Assembly: GCA_947476215.1 (NCBI GenBank)
Contig: CANJQI010000036.1
Location: 1 to 37,874, forward strand
Reading direction: 5' to 3'
Length of the DNA stretch: 37,874 nucleotides
Source: Betaproteobacteria bacterium
GTDB taxonomy: Bacteria; Pseudomonadota; Gammaproteobacteria; Burkholderiales; SG8-41
Shown here: positions 36,445 through 37,874 of the stretch, piece by piece
Layout: each line of letters begins with the position of its first letter
How positions within the stretch are numbered: position 1 is the stretch's first letter
Translations under genes and position numbers: made by a program
The notes under the pieces: model-generated
Databases searched by the model: none
Seen by the model: the letters and a program-made list of their open reading frames with translations, nothing else
What the model was told of the DNA's origin: nothing

Positions 36445-37470
36445 TTACTTCGACAACCGCCGTCCCAGCGATACCGCGTAAGAACCCGTGCGCGCCGCCA
36501 ATACCGGGTCCGCACTGGGCGCAAGGCCGGCGGGCAAAGTATTGGGGAGGAAAGTTTCACCATCGCATGCCTGATCGGTAATGCGGTTGATGACCAGGCG
36601 GCCCATAGTTACTTCAGCGCGGTCAGCGGGCCAGGGCTCAGTGGGATCGGTGAGCTGATCCTGGGCCTGCGCAAGCTGTGCGATGACGTTAAACGTCACC
36701 GGGCCCTTGGCGAGGCGCTCGCCGAGTTCCGCGCGCAGAAAATTCGCGCCCTTGGTCTTCGCTTCTTCATCGGTCAACCCGACACGTCCCGCGACGGGTT
36801 CGAAGCGCCAGCGCAAGGCTTGTTTGCGTCCTGACGAATTGGTGGCGATAAACGCATTGGTGCTCCAGTAGGGAACAGTTCCGAAACTCGCCGGCACCGG
36901 CTGGCTATTCAGATACGCCGTCTGTTTTGTGGTCGCGGGATTGGCCTTGGAGAATGCGGCGATCGCCTCGGCATTTGGCTGTTTTGTGGCGGGATCGGGG
37001 GCGCGCACCTTCATGAACTGCACAAACTGTTCAGGCGTTTGCGCGAAAAAATGCGGCGCCGAAATGAAAACCCAGTCCAGTCGCTCGCTACCGTCGGTGG
37101 CGCGCACCGCGATACCTCTTACACTTTTGGCATTGTCCGGCGCATTGGGGTTGCCACCGCCGATCGAAAAGCGGCCGATGATAGGCGTGGATTTATTGGC
37201 CTGAAACATGTTGGCGCGCGTTAGCGCCGCCGCGCCCGCGGCGGACTCGAACTGACCCGCCATGCAAAATCCCTTGGCATGCGAGCCACGCGCCTTGTGC
37301 ACGCCAAATACGCCGTTAAGCGCGTCGACCAGTTCGGTGGGCGAGGTTTGCGATGTCGGGGCTTGGGCGCCCATGGTGTCGGGCTGGTTGGTGGACGCGC
37401 AGCCGGTGGCGGCGCCTACAAGCGTGACTAGCAACAGTTTCTTTATCCGGTTTTGTGGGGTTGGCTGCAC
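36445..37470 (-). CDS. Catalase-family peroxidase-like lipoprotein (small catalase/SrpA type)
   Basis: ALNGVFGVHKARGSHAKGFCMAGQFESA...FSIGGGNPNAPDNAKSVRGIAVRATDG...DWVFISAPHFFAQTPEQFVQFMKVRAPDP; GTG 37470 preceded by aggag; lipobox-like GAATGC. Confidence 0.88.
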   Translation of the reverse strand: MQPTPQNRIKKLLLVTLVGAATGCASTNQPDTMGAQAPTSQTSPTELVDALNGVFGVHKARGSHAKGFCMAGQFESAAGAAALTRANMFQANKSTPIIGRFSIGGGNPNAPDNAKSVRGIAVRATDGSERLDWVFISAPHFFAQTPEQFVQFMKVRAPDPATKQPNAEAIAAFSKANPATTKQTAYLNSQPVPASFGTVPYWSTNAFIATNSSGRKQALRWRFEPVAGRVGLTDEEAKTKGANFLRAELGERLAKGPVTFNVIAQLAQAQDQLTDPTEPWPADRAEVTMGRLVINRITDQACDGETFLPNTLPAGLAPSADPVLAARTGSYAVSLGRRLSK

Positions 37471-37730
37471 GTTGGTTCTCCTGTGGGTGATGACAATTGC
37501 CCGAACACATATCGGACGGGCCGGGCGGACCACCTCATCTACGCGGCACGCGATGAGGCACTCAGAACACAGTCGGGCATTGCCGACTTTCCTTACAAAG
37601 CCAGATATATGATACCAGTATTGCCTTGGTAAGGTATGCGCCCGCACCTGACAAGAATATGTAATTCTTGGGTGACTATTCAGCCTGAAACAATTGTACA
37701 AATTATGAGCAGAGTGTATGCATGTGAAGC

Positions 37731-37874
37731 ATGCAAGAACTGCCGGATCGTTCGCGCCTTACACACGAACAAAAGGACGATTTGATTCGTATGCTGTTCC
37801 CGTTGATCGAGCAGGTTCGACTGTTGACGGCATGTGTCGAAGAGTTGGAAGCGCGGCTGTCCAAGGACAGCCCC
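37731..37874 (+). mobile_element. 5' end of a probable IS66-like transposase gene (truncated by window edge)
   Basis: Open frame MQELPDRSRLTHEQKDDLIRMLFPLIEQVRLLTACVEELEARLSKDSP resembles the N-terminal region of IS66-family transposases (EQVRLLTARVEELEARLSKDS). Confidence 0.7.

Noticed and set aside
1-37874. CRISPR array, rRNA, prophage, or classical anti-phage defence system
   Set aside because: I saw no regularly spaced direct repeats, rRNA sequence, phage structural genes or known defence genes in the window.

Overview
The window looks like accessory catabolic DNA from a Betaproteobacterium, probably Burkholderiales-like (taxonomy inferred from gene families, not tested). It carries seven complete Bug/TctC-type periplasmic substrate-binding protein genes plus two truncated Bug remnants, with no recognisable TctA/TctB transporter. 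It also has four MmgE/PrpD-family genes, a CaiB/BaiF CoA-transferase, a TPP-dependent decarboxylase/synthase-like enzyme, two SDRs, a 3-hydroxyisobutyrate dehydrogenase-like enzyme, an enoyl-CoA hydratase, a GST and a CapA-like protein. A RAYT (IS200-like, REP-associated) transposase is flanked by inverted copies of a short repeat. The right third, beyond a tRNA-Thr(UGU), is more housekeeping-like: YjgN/DUF898, M48 peptidase, pirin, TerC, EttA, a Gfo/Idh/MocA oxidoreductase and a catalase-like lipoprotein. The window ends inside the 5' end of a probable IS66-like transposase. The most interesting observation is at 8598-10337. Two ORFs in the same frame are separated by one in-frame TGA at 8940-8942, and the sequence around it reads GNGA-[TGA]-GTCSAAV. 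This matches the redox motif of the UGSC selenoprotein family, here as a UGTC variant. A compact stem-loop sits at bacterial SECIS spacing just downstream. I interpret this as one roughly 579-aa selenocysteine-containing fusion protein that automated calling splits in two, inside an apparent Bug/CoA-transferase/Bug/selenoprotein/TPP-enzyme operon.
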